A DNA stretch of 53,612 nt from assembly GCA_046727855.1 (NCBI GenBank), contig JBKPDL010000081.1, forward strand, positions 1-53,612, in the 5' to 3' direction. Made by a program: the position numbers and the translations under genes. The notes under the pieces were generated by a model. It saw only the letters and a program-made list of their open reading frames with translations, ran no database searches and was not told the origin of the DNA. Numbering within the stretch: position 1 is the first letter of the stretch; each line of letters begins with the position of its first letter. Positions 1-7,605 of the stretch are shown here, piece by piece. The DNA comes from DASPWV01 sp046727855 (lineage in GTDB: Bacteria; Acidobacteriota; Vicinamibacteria; Vicinamibacterales; UBA2999).

Positions 1-1
1 C

Positions 2-481
2 GAGTGGGGAGCGCTCGATCTGCTGATGTTCGATCTGCCGCCGGGAGCCGAGCGGACCGTCCAGTACGCCGATTTTCTCGGGCCGCGGACCTCGTTCCTG
101 CTCGTGACGATCCCTTCCGAGGTGGCACGGGGCGTGGTCGCCCGCTCGGTGGCAGCTCTGTCGAAGGGACCCAATCGTCTCCTCGGTTACGTCGAGAACA
201 TGAGCGGCTACTACTGCCGCGACTGCAACGCCATCAAGCCGCTCTTTGTCTCACGCGAACCATCGGGCCTGGAGATCCCATGCCTCGGGACCGTCCCCTT
301 CGATCCCGAGCTTGCACGGCACTGCGATCGGGGGATCCCACTCGCGGAGCTGCCCAACACACCCGTTGGCCGCGCCCTGGAACATGTTGCGCAGCAACTT
401 CTGGACAGCCTCGAATCGACAACGCCAGCCTCCACTCACGCTTCGCGTGAGCTAGGTCCAGGCAGGGAGCCCCGCCGATGA
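2..481 (+). CDS. Mrp/NBP35-family P-loop ATPase, C-terminal part
   Basis: This is the 3' part of a gene that begins before the window; the frame is open from base 2. The first residues (WGALDLLMFDLPPG) match the switch/Walker B region of Mrp/NBP35 ATPases, which carry and transfer Fe-S clusters as cytosolic dimers. Further on, YCRDCNAIKPLF resembles the C-terminal CxxC that binds the bridging cluster, and LGTVPFDPELA is the usual tail motif. The stop shares ATGA with the next start, so the three rightward genes look like one operon. Family identity is fairly secure from these motifs; the N-terminal P-loop cannot be seen. Confidence 0.85.
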   Translation, partial: EWGALDLLMFDLPPGAERTVQYADFLGPRTSFLLVTIPSEVARGVVARSVAALSKGPNRLLGYVENMSGYYCRDCNAIKPLFVSREPSGLEIPCLGTVPFDPELARHCDRGIPLAELPNTPVGRALEHVAQQLLDSLESTTPASTHASRELGPGREPRR

Positions 482-921
482 AATTCCTCTGTGTCCCCTG
501 CGACAGCCCGATGAAGCTGCAAAGCGTTGGTCCGCCCGAGGGCGGCTCGCTATCTGTCGTTTACGCATGTCCCGAGTGTGGCTACGAGATGGCGATGCTC
601 ACCAATGCATACGAAACACAGATCGTCCAGTCACTAGGCGTGCGAATCGGCCCCGAGAGCAGTGGCGAAACTTCGAGCACTTCCGGCACCCGCTGCCCGT
701 TCACCGCAATGATTCCAGGAACGGAAGAGGCGAGACCCGGTCAGGCCGGCGAACCAATCCCAATCCGGTGGACTCCCGCCGCCGAGCAGCGGCTCGCCAA
801 CATTCCTGAGTTCGTCCGCCCCATGGCGCGCGCCGGCATTGAGAAATTCGCCAGAGAAAACGGATCCTTGGAAGTGGATGAGAAGATCCTCGACGCGGCC
901 CGGGACTTTTTTGGCATGTAG
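478..921 (+). CDS. Zinc-ribbon protein with C-terminal PCP_red domain
   Basis: A 147-residue soluble protein. C5xxC8 and C31xxC34 form an N-terminal zinc-ribbon-like pair. Residues from about 97 to the end (W-x3-A-x2-RL-x2-IPEFVRPMAR, ending FFGM) match the PCP_red domain, which is also found at the C-terminus of the light-independent protochlorophyllide reductase subunit BchB. The two parts are joined by a low-complexity linker. The start overlaps the upstream ATPase stop by four bases, which fixes the start codon. The same domain closes the next gene, so the two proteins probably act together, perhaps on a tetrapyrrole. The enzymatic role is unknown. Confidence 0.75.
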   Translation: MKFLCVPCDSPMKLQSVGPPEGGSLSVVYACPECGYEMAMLTNAYETQIVQSLGVRIGPESSGETSSTSGTRCPFTAMIPGTEEARPGQAGEPIPIRWTPAAEQRLANIPEFVRPMARAGIEKFARENGSLEVDEKILDAARDFFGM

Positions 922-937
922 TTGGTGATGTAACCAA

Positions 938-2398
938 ATGAACATGCCCCATCCCACCACGAGCCCCTTCGCGCGGCCCTTCGTTATCTCCTGGAACCTC
1001 ACCTACCGCTGCAACCTCGCCTGCGAGCATTGCTATCTCGACGCCGGCGGCACGCCTCTGGTCGGCACTGAGAACTTCGCCGATCGGAGCGAGCTCGGCA
1101 CCGAGGAATGCTTCAGGGTCATCGACGAAATCGCCGCCTTCGCGCCTGAATGCCTCACGATCCTGACGGGCGGCGAGCCGCTCTTACGGCGCGACATCCT
1201 CGAGATCGTCCGGCGCGCGGCGGAGCGTGAACTCTGGGTCGTCGTCGGCACCAACGGCGTGAGCATTACGGAGAACCTGGCGAGGCGTCTCGCGGAGGCT
1301 GGAGCGCGCGGGCTCTCGCTCTCTCTCGATGCTCTCGATCCCGATTGTCATGACCACTTCAGGAAGGTGCGGGGCGCCTGGCGGAATACGGTGGAGGGAG
1401 CGGAGATCCTCAACAGGACCGGGCTCCCCTTCATCGTGCAGACGACCGCGGGCTCGCACAATCTCGGCGAGCTCGAAGCGATCGCCGACTTCGCGCACGA
1501 TCGCCTCGCCGCCAAGGTCTGGAACCTCTACTTCCTGGTGCCGACAGGGCGCGGGCAGTTTGTGTCGGACATGACGCCCTCGCAGTACGACGAGGTTCTC
1601 GCCTCGCTCCACCGGATCCAGAGGAAGTACGAGCGCCGGATGCTCGTGAACGCGAAGTGCGCTCCGCACTACATCAAGACCGTTCTGGAGAATGCTCTTC
1701 GACCAGCCTCAGGGCAGGCCAGCGAGCAGACCGATCCGATCCCGACGGATGCCGAATCGGCGAGGGCACCCTTCGACCGGGCTCAGGGCAAGCCCTCGTG
1801 GCCCGGTGCGTCGCCGATCAGGACCTACTCCGGAGGTGCCGGCGGGTGCCCGGCCGGCACGCATTACATGGGGATACGGCCGAACGGGGATGTCACCCCT
1901 TGCCCCTACCTTCCGGTCTTCGCGGGGACTCTTCGCAGCTCGAGTCTCGCGGACCTCTGGACCTCCTCGGAGCTGTTCACCGGTATCCGCCGCCGCACCT
2001 CGCTCGGCGGGCGATGCGGCGCGTGCGAGATGAACGGCCACTGCGGGGGTTGCCGCGCCCGGGCCTACGGGATGACCGGCGATCTGATGGCTGAGGACCC
2101 CCTCTGCACGCACACCCCGGGGAAGTTCGCCGGGTCCCCCCTTCTCGCCATCCGCAGCCGGGCGTCCCTCTCAGAGGCTCAGGGGCCTCCCGCCATCGAG
2201 TACGGCACCGAATCGCCGACGACGATCGCGTGGGACGATGCGGCCGCCGCACGCATGAAGAAGATCCCTGCATTCGTCCGGGGGATGGTCGTCAGGGCCG
2301 TCGAGGAGTCCTGCCGCAAGAGCGGCCTCGACCGTGTGACCGTCGAAGAGCTCGACCGGATTCGCTCACGGATGCCGACGCCGAAGATGTTCGGTTAA
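938..2398 (+). CDS. Radical SAM/SPASM protein with C-terminal PCP_red domain
   Basis: 486 residues. C25-x3-C29-x2-C32 is the radical SAM cluster motif, followed by a GGEP strand (LTGGEPLLRR). The Cys-rich segment from about 305 to 385 (CPAG, TPCPYLP, CGACEMNGHCGGCRA) is a SPASM domain for auxiliary 4Fe-4S clusters, as in the heme-related NirJ and AhbD enzymes. The last 55 residues are a PCP_red domain, duplicating that of the upstream gene. Residues about 253-288 are a Pro/Ser-rich insert encoded by two copies of a REP-like repeat. Substrate is unknown; a porphyrin is an inference from PCP_red and the HemQ gene nearby. ATG at 944 is an alternative start. Confidence 0.85.
   Translation: MNMPHPTTSPFARPFVISWNLTYRCNLACEHCYLDAGGTPLVGTENFADRSELGTEECFRVIDEIAAFAPECLTILTGGEPLLRRDILEIVRRAAERELWVVVGTNGVSITENLARRLAEAGARGLSLSLDALDPDCHDHFRKVRGAWRNTVEGAEILNRTGLPFIVQTTAGSHNLGELEAIADFAHDRLAAKVWNLYFLVPTGRGQFVSDMTPSQYDEVLASLHRIQRKYERRMLVNAKCAPHYIKTVLENALRPASGQASEQTDPIPTDAESARAPFDRAQGKPSWPGASPIRTYSGGAGGCPAGTHYMGIRPNGDVTPCPYLPVFAGTLRSSSLADLWTSSELFTGIRRRTSLGGRCGACEMNGHCGGCRARAYGMTGDLMAEDPLCTHTPGKFAGSPLLAIRSRASLSEAQGPPAIEYGTESPTTIAWDDAAAARMKKIPAFVRGMVVRAVEESCRKSGLDRVTVEELDRIRSRMPTPKMFG
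1694..1719. repeat. REP-like element copy 1 (degenerate), inside the radical SAM gene
   Basis: The stretch cttcgacc-agcctcagggc is a degenerate copy of the short element found at 9378-9410 (cttcgactcg then cagggc after a GC-rich centre). It lies in frame within the gap between the radical SAM and SPASM domains and encodes part of RPASGQAS. Confidence 0.6.
1762..1800. repeat. REP-like palindromic element copy 2, inside the radical SAM gene
   Basis: Arms gagggc and gccctc flank a cccttcgacc...ggctcagggc core, so the element can fold into a bulged hairpin. It is read in frame as APFDRAQGKPSW and adds a low-complexity linker between the two catalytic modules. Confidence 0.7.
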
Positions 2399-2470
2399 GT
2401 AAATTGAGGCTCAACAGCGCGGTCTGTTTGGCTTTAGCCTTGCTATGATCCTGGCGGAGGAGGACTGACG

Positions 2471-2680
2471 ATGGACCTCGCCACCGGAATCTGGGTAGGG
2501 ACGGCGCTATTTCTGTTGATCCTCGTGCCGTACCTCATGTGGGAGATACGCCGGGGCAAGGCGCACGGTCACACGTGGTTCACGTGGTTCAAGCCCCGCG
2601 GCCACAGTGATATCGGACCTGATGTGGGCGTTCGCTACACGAAGCCGGGCATAGACGAGGCGCGGGGCGCGCGGCGCTGA
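2471..2680 (+). CDS. Small single-span membrane protein
   Basis: 69 residues, with one hydrophobic helix at about 8-25 (WVGTALFLLILVPYLMW) and a basic, aromatic tail containing HGHTWFTWF. A strong ggaggagg ribosome-binding site lies before the ATG. It does not match a family I recognise. Its stop abuts the convergent stop of the oxidase subunit II gene, and it follows the radical SAM gene by 72 bases. It could be a small accessory subunit of the respiratory set, but only its position suggests this. Confidence 0.6.
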   Translation: MDLATGIWVGTALFLLILVPYLMWEIRRGKAHGHTWFTWFKPRGHSDIGPDVGVRYTKPGIDEARGARR

Positions 2681-2681
2681 G

Positions 2682-3485
2682 TTACCGGAACGGGTCCGGC
2701 GCGCTCTGCTCCTTGATTGTTTCATCCAGCCACGCCTGGAACTCCTCGGCGGTCTGCACGATGACAAATCCCCGCATCTTTGCATGACCCAGACCGCAGA
2801 GCTGTGCGCAGGCAATCTCGTACTGGAACTCAGCATTTCCAGTCCGGGTCCGCATCTCGGCCGTCGTGACGTTGGGCACGAACCAGATGGGGATAGTCAG
2901 GCCGGGGATGGCGTCCTGCTTCACACGAAACTCGGGCACGCCGAAGCTATGGATGACATCCTTGCTCCTGAGCTTCACGATGATCGGCTTGTTCACGGGC
3001 AGATAGAGCTGGTTGACAGTTGTAACGTCGTCCTGGGCGGCAGGATCGGACCGATCGAGTCCCAGGGGGTTCGACTGAAGGTCGATCAGTTTGATGTCCG
3101 TGCGGCCGAATTTCCCGTCGGGCCCGCCATAGTGGACGTTCCAGGCGAACTGTTCGCCAGTGACGTGAACGACCAGCGCTTCGCTCTCCGGGGGCATCTG
3201 ATCGACCCTCGCGGCCCAAAGGGGGATCGAGAATCCGACCAGGAGAATCGCTTCGACCACCGCTACGCCTATCTCCGAATATTTCGACGTGTTCGACGTG
3301 ACCCCCGTGTAGCTCGCGACCGGATGCCGCGATCGCCGGAACCGGACCAGGCAGTAGACGAAGAACCCGCCCCACCCGACGAACAGAATGAACATGAACA
3401 CGTGCGTCCAGCCGATCAGGCCGTCGATCTGCGGGCCGTGAGCCGAGGCGACCACCGGGAGTCCGAGCCACAGCCAGTCAGTCAT
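2682..3485 (-). CDS. coxB: Cytochrome c oxidase subunit II
   Basis: 267 residues. Two N-terminal membrane helices (about 24-46 and 72-91) precede a periplasmic cupredoxin domain. The CuA ligands are visible: H179 in VIHSFGVP and C226-x3-C230-x3-H234-x2-M237. The loop residue usually Glu (CxExC) is Gln here. The start at 3485 shares ATGA with the stop of the upstream small gene, which decides it over an in-frame start at 3518. The subunit accepts electrons from cytochrome c or a copper protein and passes them to subunit I. No cytochrome c domain is fused at the C-terminus. Last gene of the leftward oxidase operon. Confidence 0.95.
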   Translation of the reverse strand: MTDWLWLGLPVVASAHGPQIDGLIGWTHVFMFILFVGWGGFFVYCLVRFRRSRHPVASYTGVTSNTSKYSEIGVAVVEAILLVGFSIPLWAARVDQMPPESEALVVHVTGEQFAWNVHYGGPDGKFGRTDIKLIDLQSNPLGLDRSDPAAQDDVTTVNQLYLPVNKPIIVKLRSKDVIHSFGVPEFRVKQDAIPGLTIPIWFVPNVTTAEMRTRTGNAEFQYEIACAQLCGLGHAKMRGFVIVQTAEEFQAWLDETIKEQSAPDPFR

Positions 3486-3775
3486 GATGTTCTCGACCCT
3501 CTCTGGAGTTCCGACCATTCAGTGTCGAGTTCCACGTCGGCGATGCGCTTCGCGTGCTTGCGGAGATAGAGAAAGAAGCCCAAGAACGCGCCCTGCACGG
3601 AAAGCGTGACGGCCAGCAGCGCCAGAATACCGAGCTTCGTCCCGTCGATCATCGAGGTTTCCTCCGCCCCGAAACACATGGGACAGGCGAAGACGCTCGA
3701 GCTACTGCCAATCACGACGGCAGCCGCCGTTGTGAGAACGCGTGCGACTCCGAGACGGATCGACTTCGTTTTCAT
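3482..3775 (-). CDS. Small membrane protein with CPMC motif, oxidase-linked
   Basis: 97 residues. A signal-like N-terminus ends in FACPMCFGAEE, followed by one clear membrane helix (about 54-74) and a charged tail. The CxxC pair just after the first hydrophobic stretch suggests metal binding or a redox site on the outer face. ATGA overlaps on both sides, with coxB and with the preceding small gene, show tight coupling to the oxidase operon. I do not recognise a named family. A role in copper delivery or oxidase assembly is only an inference from the location and the cysteines. Confidence 0.7.
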   Translation of the reverse strand: MKTKSIRLGVARVLTTAAAVVIGSSSSVFACPMCFGAEETSMIDGTKLGILALLAVTLSVQGAFLGFFLYLRKHAKRIADVELDTEWSELQRGSRTS

Positions 3776-3972
3776 CGCAGCATCCTCGTCTTGCGCAGGA
3801 ACCACGAGTCGTAGACGACCAGGCCGAGCGACACGGCGAAAGAGGCAATCGCCGCGACGAGGGTCCCCGTCCCTTCCTCCCGGCCATATTGGGTCAGGCA
3901 CCAGAGACCGAACAGCACCGCGAGGGCGGCGGAGAGGAGAATCAGCAGCGCGTGGACCAACCTGAGGTTCAT
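3772..3972 (-). CDS. Small two-helix membrane protein in oxidase operon
   Basis: 66 residues, starting MNLRLVHALLILLSAALAVLF, with two hydrophobic helices separated by a short polar loop (QYGREEGTG) and a basic C-terminus. Both ends overlap neighbours by ATGA, so it is translated as part of the oxidase operon between subunit IV and the CPMC protein. No catalytic motif is visible. It may be a minor structural subunit; no family is assigned. Confidence 0.65.
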   Translation of the reverse strand: MNLRLVHALLILLSAALAVLFGLWCLTQYGREEGTGTLVAAIASFAVSLGLVVYDSWFLRKTRMLR

Positions 3973-4304
3973 TCGGGAATCCAGTAGCCGTTGCCCTGGG
4001 TGACTGCGGGAAGAGCCAGCAGCGCGGCGAAGAAGACAGCGGTCAGCATGAGGACCGCGTAGATCAGCTTCTTCTCGGAGATCAGGTGCATGAAGTAGCA
4101 CGCCACCAGCGATCCCTTGATGATTGCGACGAGCAGCGCCACGGTCACGGCAATCGGCACGGCAAGGTGAAGGCGGGAGACTGCCACGGTGACGATTGTC
4201 AGGACCATGAGCGCGACGAAGACGGTGATGTAGACCCTGACGTGTCGGTCGATGTCAACGGCGTGGTCGCTCGTCATGATGTCAGTTGCGTGGTCGCTCG
4301 TCAT
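3969..4304 (-). CDS. ctaF: Cytochrome c oxidase subunit IV (caa3/COX4_pro type)
   Basis: 111 residues with three hydrophobic helices. The motif KGSLVACYFMHL in the second helix is typical of prokaryotic subunit IV (COX4_pro), a small stabilising subunit of aa3/caa3 oxidases and also of bo3 oxidases. The N-terminus is a tandem duplication (MTSDHATDI then MTSDHAVDI), so two start codons exist, at 4304 and 4277. The stop overlaps the next gene by ATGA. The aa3 context (CuA-type subunit II nearby) decides between ctaF and the bo3 homologue. Confidence 0.88.
   Translation of the reverse strand: MTSDHATDIMTSDHAVDIDRHVRVYITVFVALMVLTIVTVAVSRLHLAVPIAVTVALLVAIIKGSLVACYFMHLISEKKLIYAVLMLTAVFFAALLALPAVTQGNGYWIPE
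4251..4304 (-). repeat. 27-bp direct tandem duplication at the 5' end of ctaF
   Basis: Two adjacent 27-base units, each beginning atgacgagcgaccacgc, encode the near-identical nonapeptides at the N-terminus of subunit IV. They differ at only a few bases, so the duplication is recent. Confidence 0.8.
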
Positions 4305-4313
4305 GGATGCTGC

Positions 4314-4904
4314 CTACAGAAGGTACAGGGTCGGGAAGAGGAAGATCCAGACCAGATCCACGAAATGCCAGAAGAGGCCCGAGTGCTCGACCCGGTTGGT
4401 GAACCAGACCGGATTCGTCTTCCAGAGCTTCGCGCCGGGGCCCCAAAAATAGGCGTTCACCACCATCCCGCCGAGCACGTGAAGCCCGTGCAGTCCGGTC
4501 AGGGTGAAATAGATGGCGAGGAAGTTGTTGGTGCTGGGAAGAAGCCCGTCGTGGAACTTGTGGCTGTATTCGAAGTACTTGACCACGAGGAAGACGAGCC
4601 CGAGCAGGATCGTCCCCCCCATATAGATCCGATAGGTCCCGAAGCGGCGGCGCATCAGCGACGCCCAAGCCATGACCATCGTGACGGAGGACGCAATCAG
4701 GACGATCGTGTTGAGCGTGGCGAGCGGGACGTTCAGAATCGTGTCTCCCCGCGGCCAGCTCGGCGCCCCCGTCCGGATCAGAATATAGCTCGCGAACAGG
4801 GCTCCGAACAGCATGACCTCCGAGGCCAAGAAGAGCCAGATACCGATCTTGCCGTTGTTGAGACCGGTGTCGCGGCGCAGCTCTACGGTGTAGGGAATGT
4901 CCAT
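4314..4904 (-). CDS. ctaE: Cytochrome c oxidase subunit III
   Basis: 196 residues with five predicted helices, the short bacterial form of subunit III. Diagnostic segments are GIWLFLASEVMLFGALF in the first helix, FTLTGLHGLHVLGG, and the terminal SGLFWHFVDLVWIFLFPTLYL. The protein stabilises the D-channel side of subunit I. It starts 12 bases after the subunit I stop and lies 9 bases before the subunit IV start, consistent with one transcript. Confidence 0.95.
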   Translation of the reverse strand: MDIPYTVELRRDTGLNNGKIGIWLFLASEVMLFGALFASYILIRTGAPSWPRGDTILNVPLATLNTIVLIASSVTMVMAWASLMRRRFGTYRIYMGGTILLGLVFLVVKYFEYSHKFHDGLLPSTNNFLAIYFTLTGLHGLHVLGGMVVNAYFWGPGAKLWKTNPVWFTNRVEHSGLFWHFVDLVWIFLFPTLYLL

Positions 4905-4916
4905 CTCGCTCAGGCC

Positions 4917-6707
4917 TCACACAGTCGCAGGAAGTCCTTGTTCGCGCGGCTCACACTGCGGCACGAAGTCATTGGGCGCGCCGGGAACGCTGTACTCGTA
5001 GGGCCCGCGGTACGCCTGCGGGGCCACGGCGAAGTTGCCGTGCGGAGGCGGTGAGGGAGCGGCCCACTCGATCGTCGTGGCCTGCCATGGGTTCTCGTCG
5101 GTCTTCTGCCCCTTCCACATGCTCCAGAAGAAATTGAAGATGAAGGGAAGCTGGAACAGCGCGAGGGTCCACGCGCCCCAGGAGGACACAACGTTCCAGT
5201 GGAGCGTCGGCTGCGCAAACGCGTAGCCCGACCCGGCGTCGAACAGGCGCCGCGAGACGCCGGCCATCCCGATGATGAACATCGGCATGAAGACGACGTT
5301 CATGCAGACGAGCGAGCCGAGCCAATGGATCTTGCCGAGCGTCTCGTTCATCTTCCGCCCGGTCGCCTTCGGATACCAGTAGTAGATCCCCGCCATGAGG
5401 GCGAAGATCGTCCCCGGAGCCACGACGTAGTGGAAGTGGGCGATGACGTAGTACGTGTCGTGCAGCGGGATGTCCGCGATGTTCAAGCCGAGTGGAAGCC
5501 CCGTGAGCCCGCCGATGCCGAACATTGGGAGAAAGGAGACCGCGAAGAGCATGGGCGTGTTGAAGCGTATCGATCCGCCCCAGAGCGAGATGATCAGTGC
5601 CGTGAGGATCACGACCGATGGGATCGAGATGATCATCGTGGTTGTCTGGAAGAACGCCGCCATCGCCGTCCCCATACCGGTCATGAACATGTGGTGCGCC
5701 CAGACGATGAACGACATGAAGCCGAGGAAGACGAGCGAGTAGACCATCGCGCGGTAGCCCCACAGGGGCTTCCGCGTGTTGTTCGCGATGATCTCGGCCA
5801 CGATTCCCATCCCGGGAAGGATCAGGACGTAGACTTCCGGGTGCGCCAGGAACCAGAACAGGTGCTGCCAGAGGAGCGGGTTGCCTCCGCCCGCCACGTC
5901 GACCACCTGGCCGCTGACGACGAGGCCGCTCGGGAGGAAGAAGCTCGAGCCGGCCACACGATCCATCAACTGCATGAACGCCGCGGCCTCGAGCGGCGGG
6001 AACGCCAGGAGCAGGAGGAAGGCCGTGACGAACTGGGCCCACACGAAGAAGGGGAATCGCATGAAGGTGAGCCCCTTGGCACGGAGCTGGATTGTGGTCG
6101 TGATGAAGTTGATCGCTCCGAGCAGCGACGAGGTGATCAAGAAGATCATCCCAATGAGCCACCACGTCTGGCCCGTGCCCATAATGTTGGAGAGGGGCGT
6201 ATAGGACGTCCACCCGGCCTGCGCGGCTCCCCCGGGGACGAGAAAGCTGGCGAGCATCGTCACGCCGCCGAGGAAGAGGCACCAGTAGCTCACCATGTTG
6301 ATCTTCGGGAACGCCATGTCCGGAGCTCCAATCTGGAGCGGAAGCACGAAGTTCCCGAATCCTCCGACGGCGAGGGGCACCACCCCGAGGAAGACCATGA
6401 TGGTGCCGTGCATTGCCCCAAGCTCGTTGTAGAACTCGGGGAGCATCGTCCCGCCCGGCATGCGCGCCTCGCCGAAGAGGCTGCCGAGCAGCGGCAAGGC
6501 CGCGCCCGGGTAGGCGAGGTTCCAGCGCATGAGCATCATCAGCGAAAAGCCAAAGAGGAGGAACAGCATGCCGGTGACGGCGTACTGGATCCCAATGACC
6601 TTGTGATCGGTTGAGAAGACGTACTTGCGCCAGAAGCCGAGCTCCTCGTGATGGACTTCGTGCGCGACGTGCGTCGTGTGTGTGGCGACAGCTGCTGGGT
6701 CACTCAT
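4917..6707 (-). CDS. ctaD: Cytochrome c oxidase subunit I (A-type heme-copper oxidase)
   Basis: 596 residues, twelve-helix family. Ligands can be placed: H100 (AMHGTIMVF) and H426 for low-spin heme, H424 for the high-spin heme, and H289, H338 and H339 for CuB. AHPEVY carries the K-channel/E residue E291 and the cross-linking Y293, which marks an A-type enzyme. The protein reduces oxygen to water and pumps protons. The start at 6707 (MSDPAAVATH) was chosen because the upstream in-frame extension runs into the preceding gene. A His-rich N-terminus (HTTHVAHEVHHEE) is cytoplasmic. Confidence 0.95.
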   Translation of the reverse strand: MSDPAAVATHTTHVAHEVHHEELGFWRKYVFSTDHKVIGIQYAVTGMLFLLFGFSLMMLMRWNLAYPGAALPLLGSLFGEARMPGGTMLPEFYNELGAMHGTIMVFLGVVPLAVGGFGNFVLPLQIGAPDMAFPKINMVSYWCLFLGGVTMLASFLVPGGAAQAGWTSYTPLSNIMGTGQTWWLIGMIFLITSSLLGAINFITTTIQLRAKGLTFMRFPFFVWAQFVTAFLLLLAFPPLEAAAFMQLMDRVAGSSFFLPSGLVVSGQVVDVAGGGNPLLWQHLFWFLAHPEVYVLILPGMGIVAEIIANNTRKPLWGYRAMVYSLVFLGFMSFIVWAHHMFMTGMGTAMAAFFQTTTMIISIPSVVILTALIISLWGGSIRFNTPMLFAVSFLPMFGIGGLTGLPLGLNIADIPLHDTYYVIAHFHYVVAPGTIFALMAGIYYWYPKATGRKMNETLGKIHWLGSLVCMNVVFMPMFIIGMAGVSRRLFDAGSGYAFAQPTLHWNVVSSWGAWTLALFQLPFIFNFFWSMWKGQKTDENPWQATTIEWAAPSPPPHGNFAVAPQAYRGPYEYSVPGAPNDFVPQCEPREQGLPATV

Positions 6708-6729
6708 TGCGGCTGTTTCTCCGGATTCG

Positions 6730-7461
6730 CTATTTCTTGACAGGGACGGCGAACTTGAAATTCTGGGTCTTCGTTTCGTTGGCGGCAACCGTGACCGAGG
6801 CCGTCTGCGTCCCCAGCTTCTCTTGCCAGGCGGTGATCTCGTAGCTTCCCGCGTCAAGACCCGTAATCGTGAACTTCCCGTCCGCGCTCGTCACCGAGAA
6901 GAAGGGATGCGTATAGACGGCGATGTAGGCGCTCATCCAGGGGTGGACGTCGCACTTGATCTGGAAGATATTCTCCGGCTTGGGGAACGTCGTGGTCATC
7001 TCCTTGACCGCCGCCGGCTGCCCCCGGTTGAATGACGGGTTGATCTTGGGAAGCGTGTGGATGTTGTGGAGGATTCCGTCGGAGTTGAGGATCCTATACG
7101 TCTGGCCGACCATGATGCCCATCACGTGCGGCTTGTACGTACAGCCATCCTGATCAAGGACCACTGGAGTCTTCGGAACGGGCCAGGTCTTCCCCGCTGG
7201 CAGTCCCTTCGAGACCCAGACCATGATATTCCCCATGGTGCTGCCGGTGCCGAGGACCAGCGCCTCGTTCGGCCCGGGTTTTCCCCCGTGTTTCTTGACG
7301 CAGACGGGCTCGGCGTCCATGGGGAGCGGCTTAAGCGCGGGAGGTTTCCCGTCGAAGGTGACGACTCCGGTGATGGTCCCGGCGGCATCGGCAACGCCCG
7401 GCCAGCCCAACACCGCGACCAGCCCAGCCACCAGCCACAACCTGTTCCCTGTCCCGCGCAT
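6730..7461 (-). CDS. Exported cupredoxin-like protein with C-terminal Ig-like domain
   Basis: About 243 residues after an N-terminal signal peptide (LWLVAGLVAVLGWPGVADAA). The body resembles a cupredoxin: LHNIHT offers an early His, and C-D-V-H-P-W-M gives the Cys-x2-His-x2-Met pattern of a type 1 copper site. The last 60 residues (FSVTSADGKFTITGLDAGSYEITAW) form a carboxypeptidase-regulatory-like beta domain. The ATG at 7461 has AAGGAG six bases upstream; ATGs at 7467 and 7479 are alternatives. Its place directly before ctaD suggests an electron carrier or copper donor for the oxidase, which is inference. Confidence 0.75.
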   Translation of the reverse strand: MRGTGNRLWLVAGLVAVLGWPGVADAAGTITGVVTFDGKPPALKPLPMDAEPVCVKKHGGKPGPNEALVLGTGSTMGNIMVWVSKGLPAGKTWPVPKTPVVLDQDGCTYKPHVMGIMVGQTYRILNSDGILHNIHTLPKINPSFNRGQPAAVKEMTTTFPKPENIFQIKCDVHPWMSAYIAVYTHPFFSVTSADGKFTITGLDAGSYEITAWQEKLGTQTASVTVAANETKTQNFKFAVPVKK

Positions 7462-7605
7462 GCTCATCTCCTTGATCATCGCAAACCTCGTCTCCGTCGT
7501 CACCGTCGACGCTGCTTTCCGGCCCATCCTCGAATGGGCCGACTCTACACCGAGCCCGCCGACGGTGCAACCTCGTGCAGCCTCGGGGCCGCCCTCCCAT
7601 CCGTC

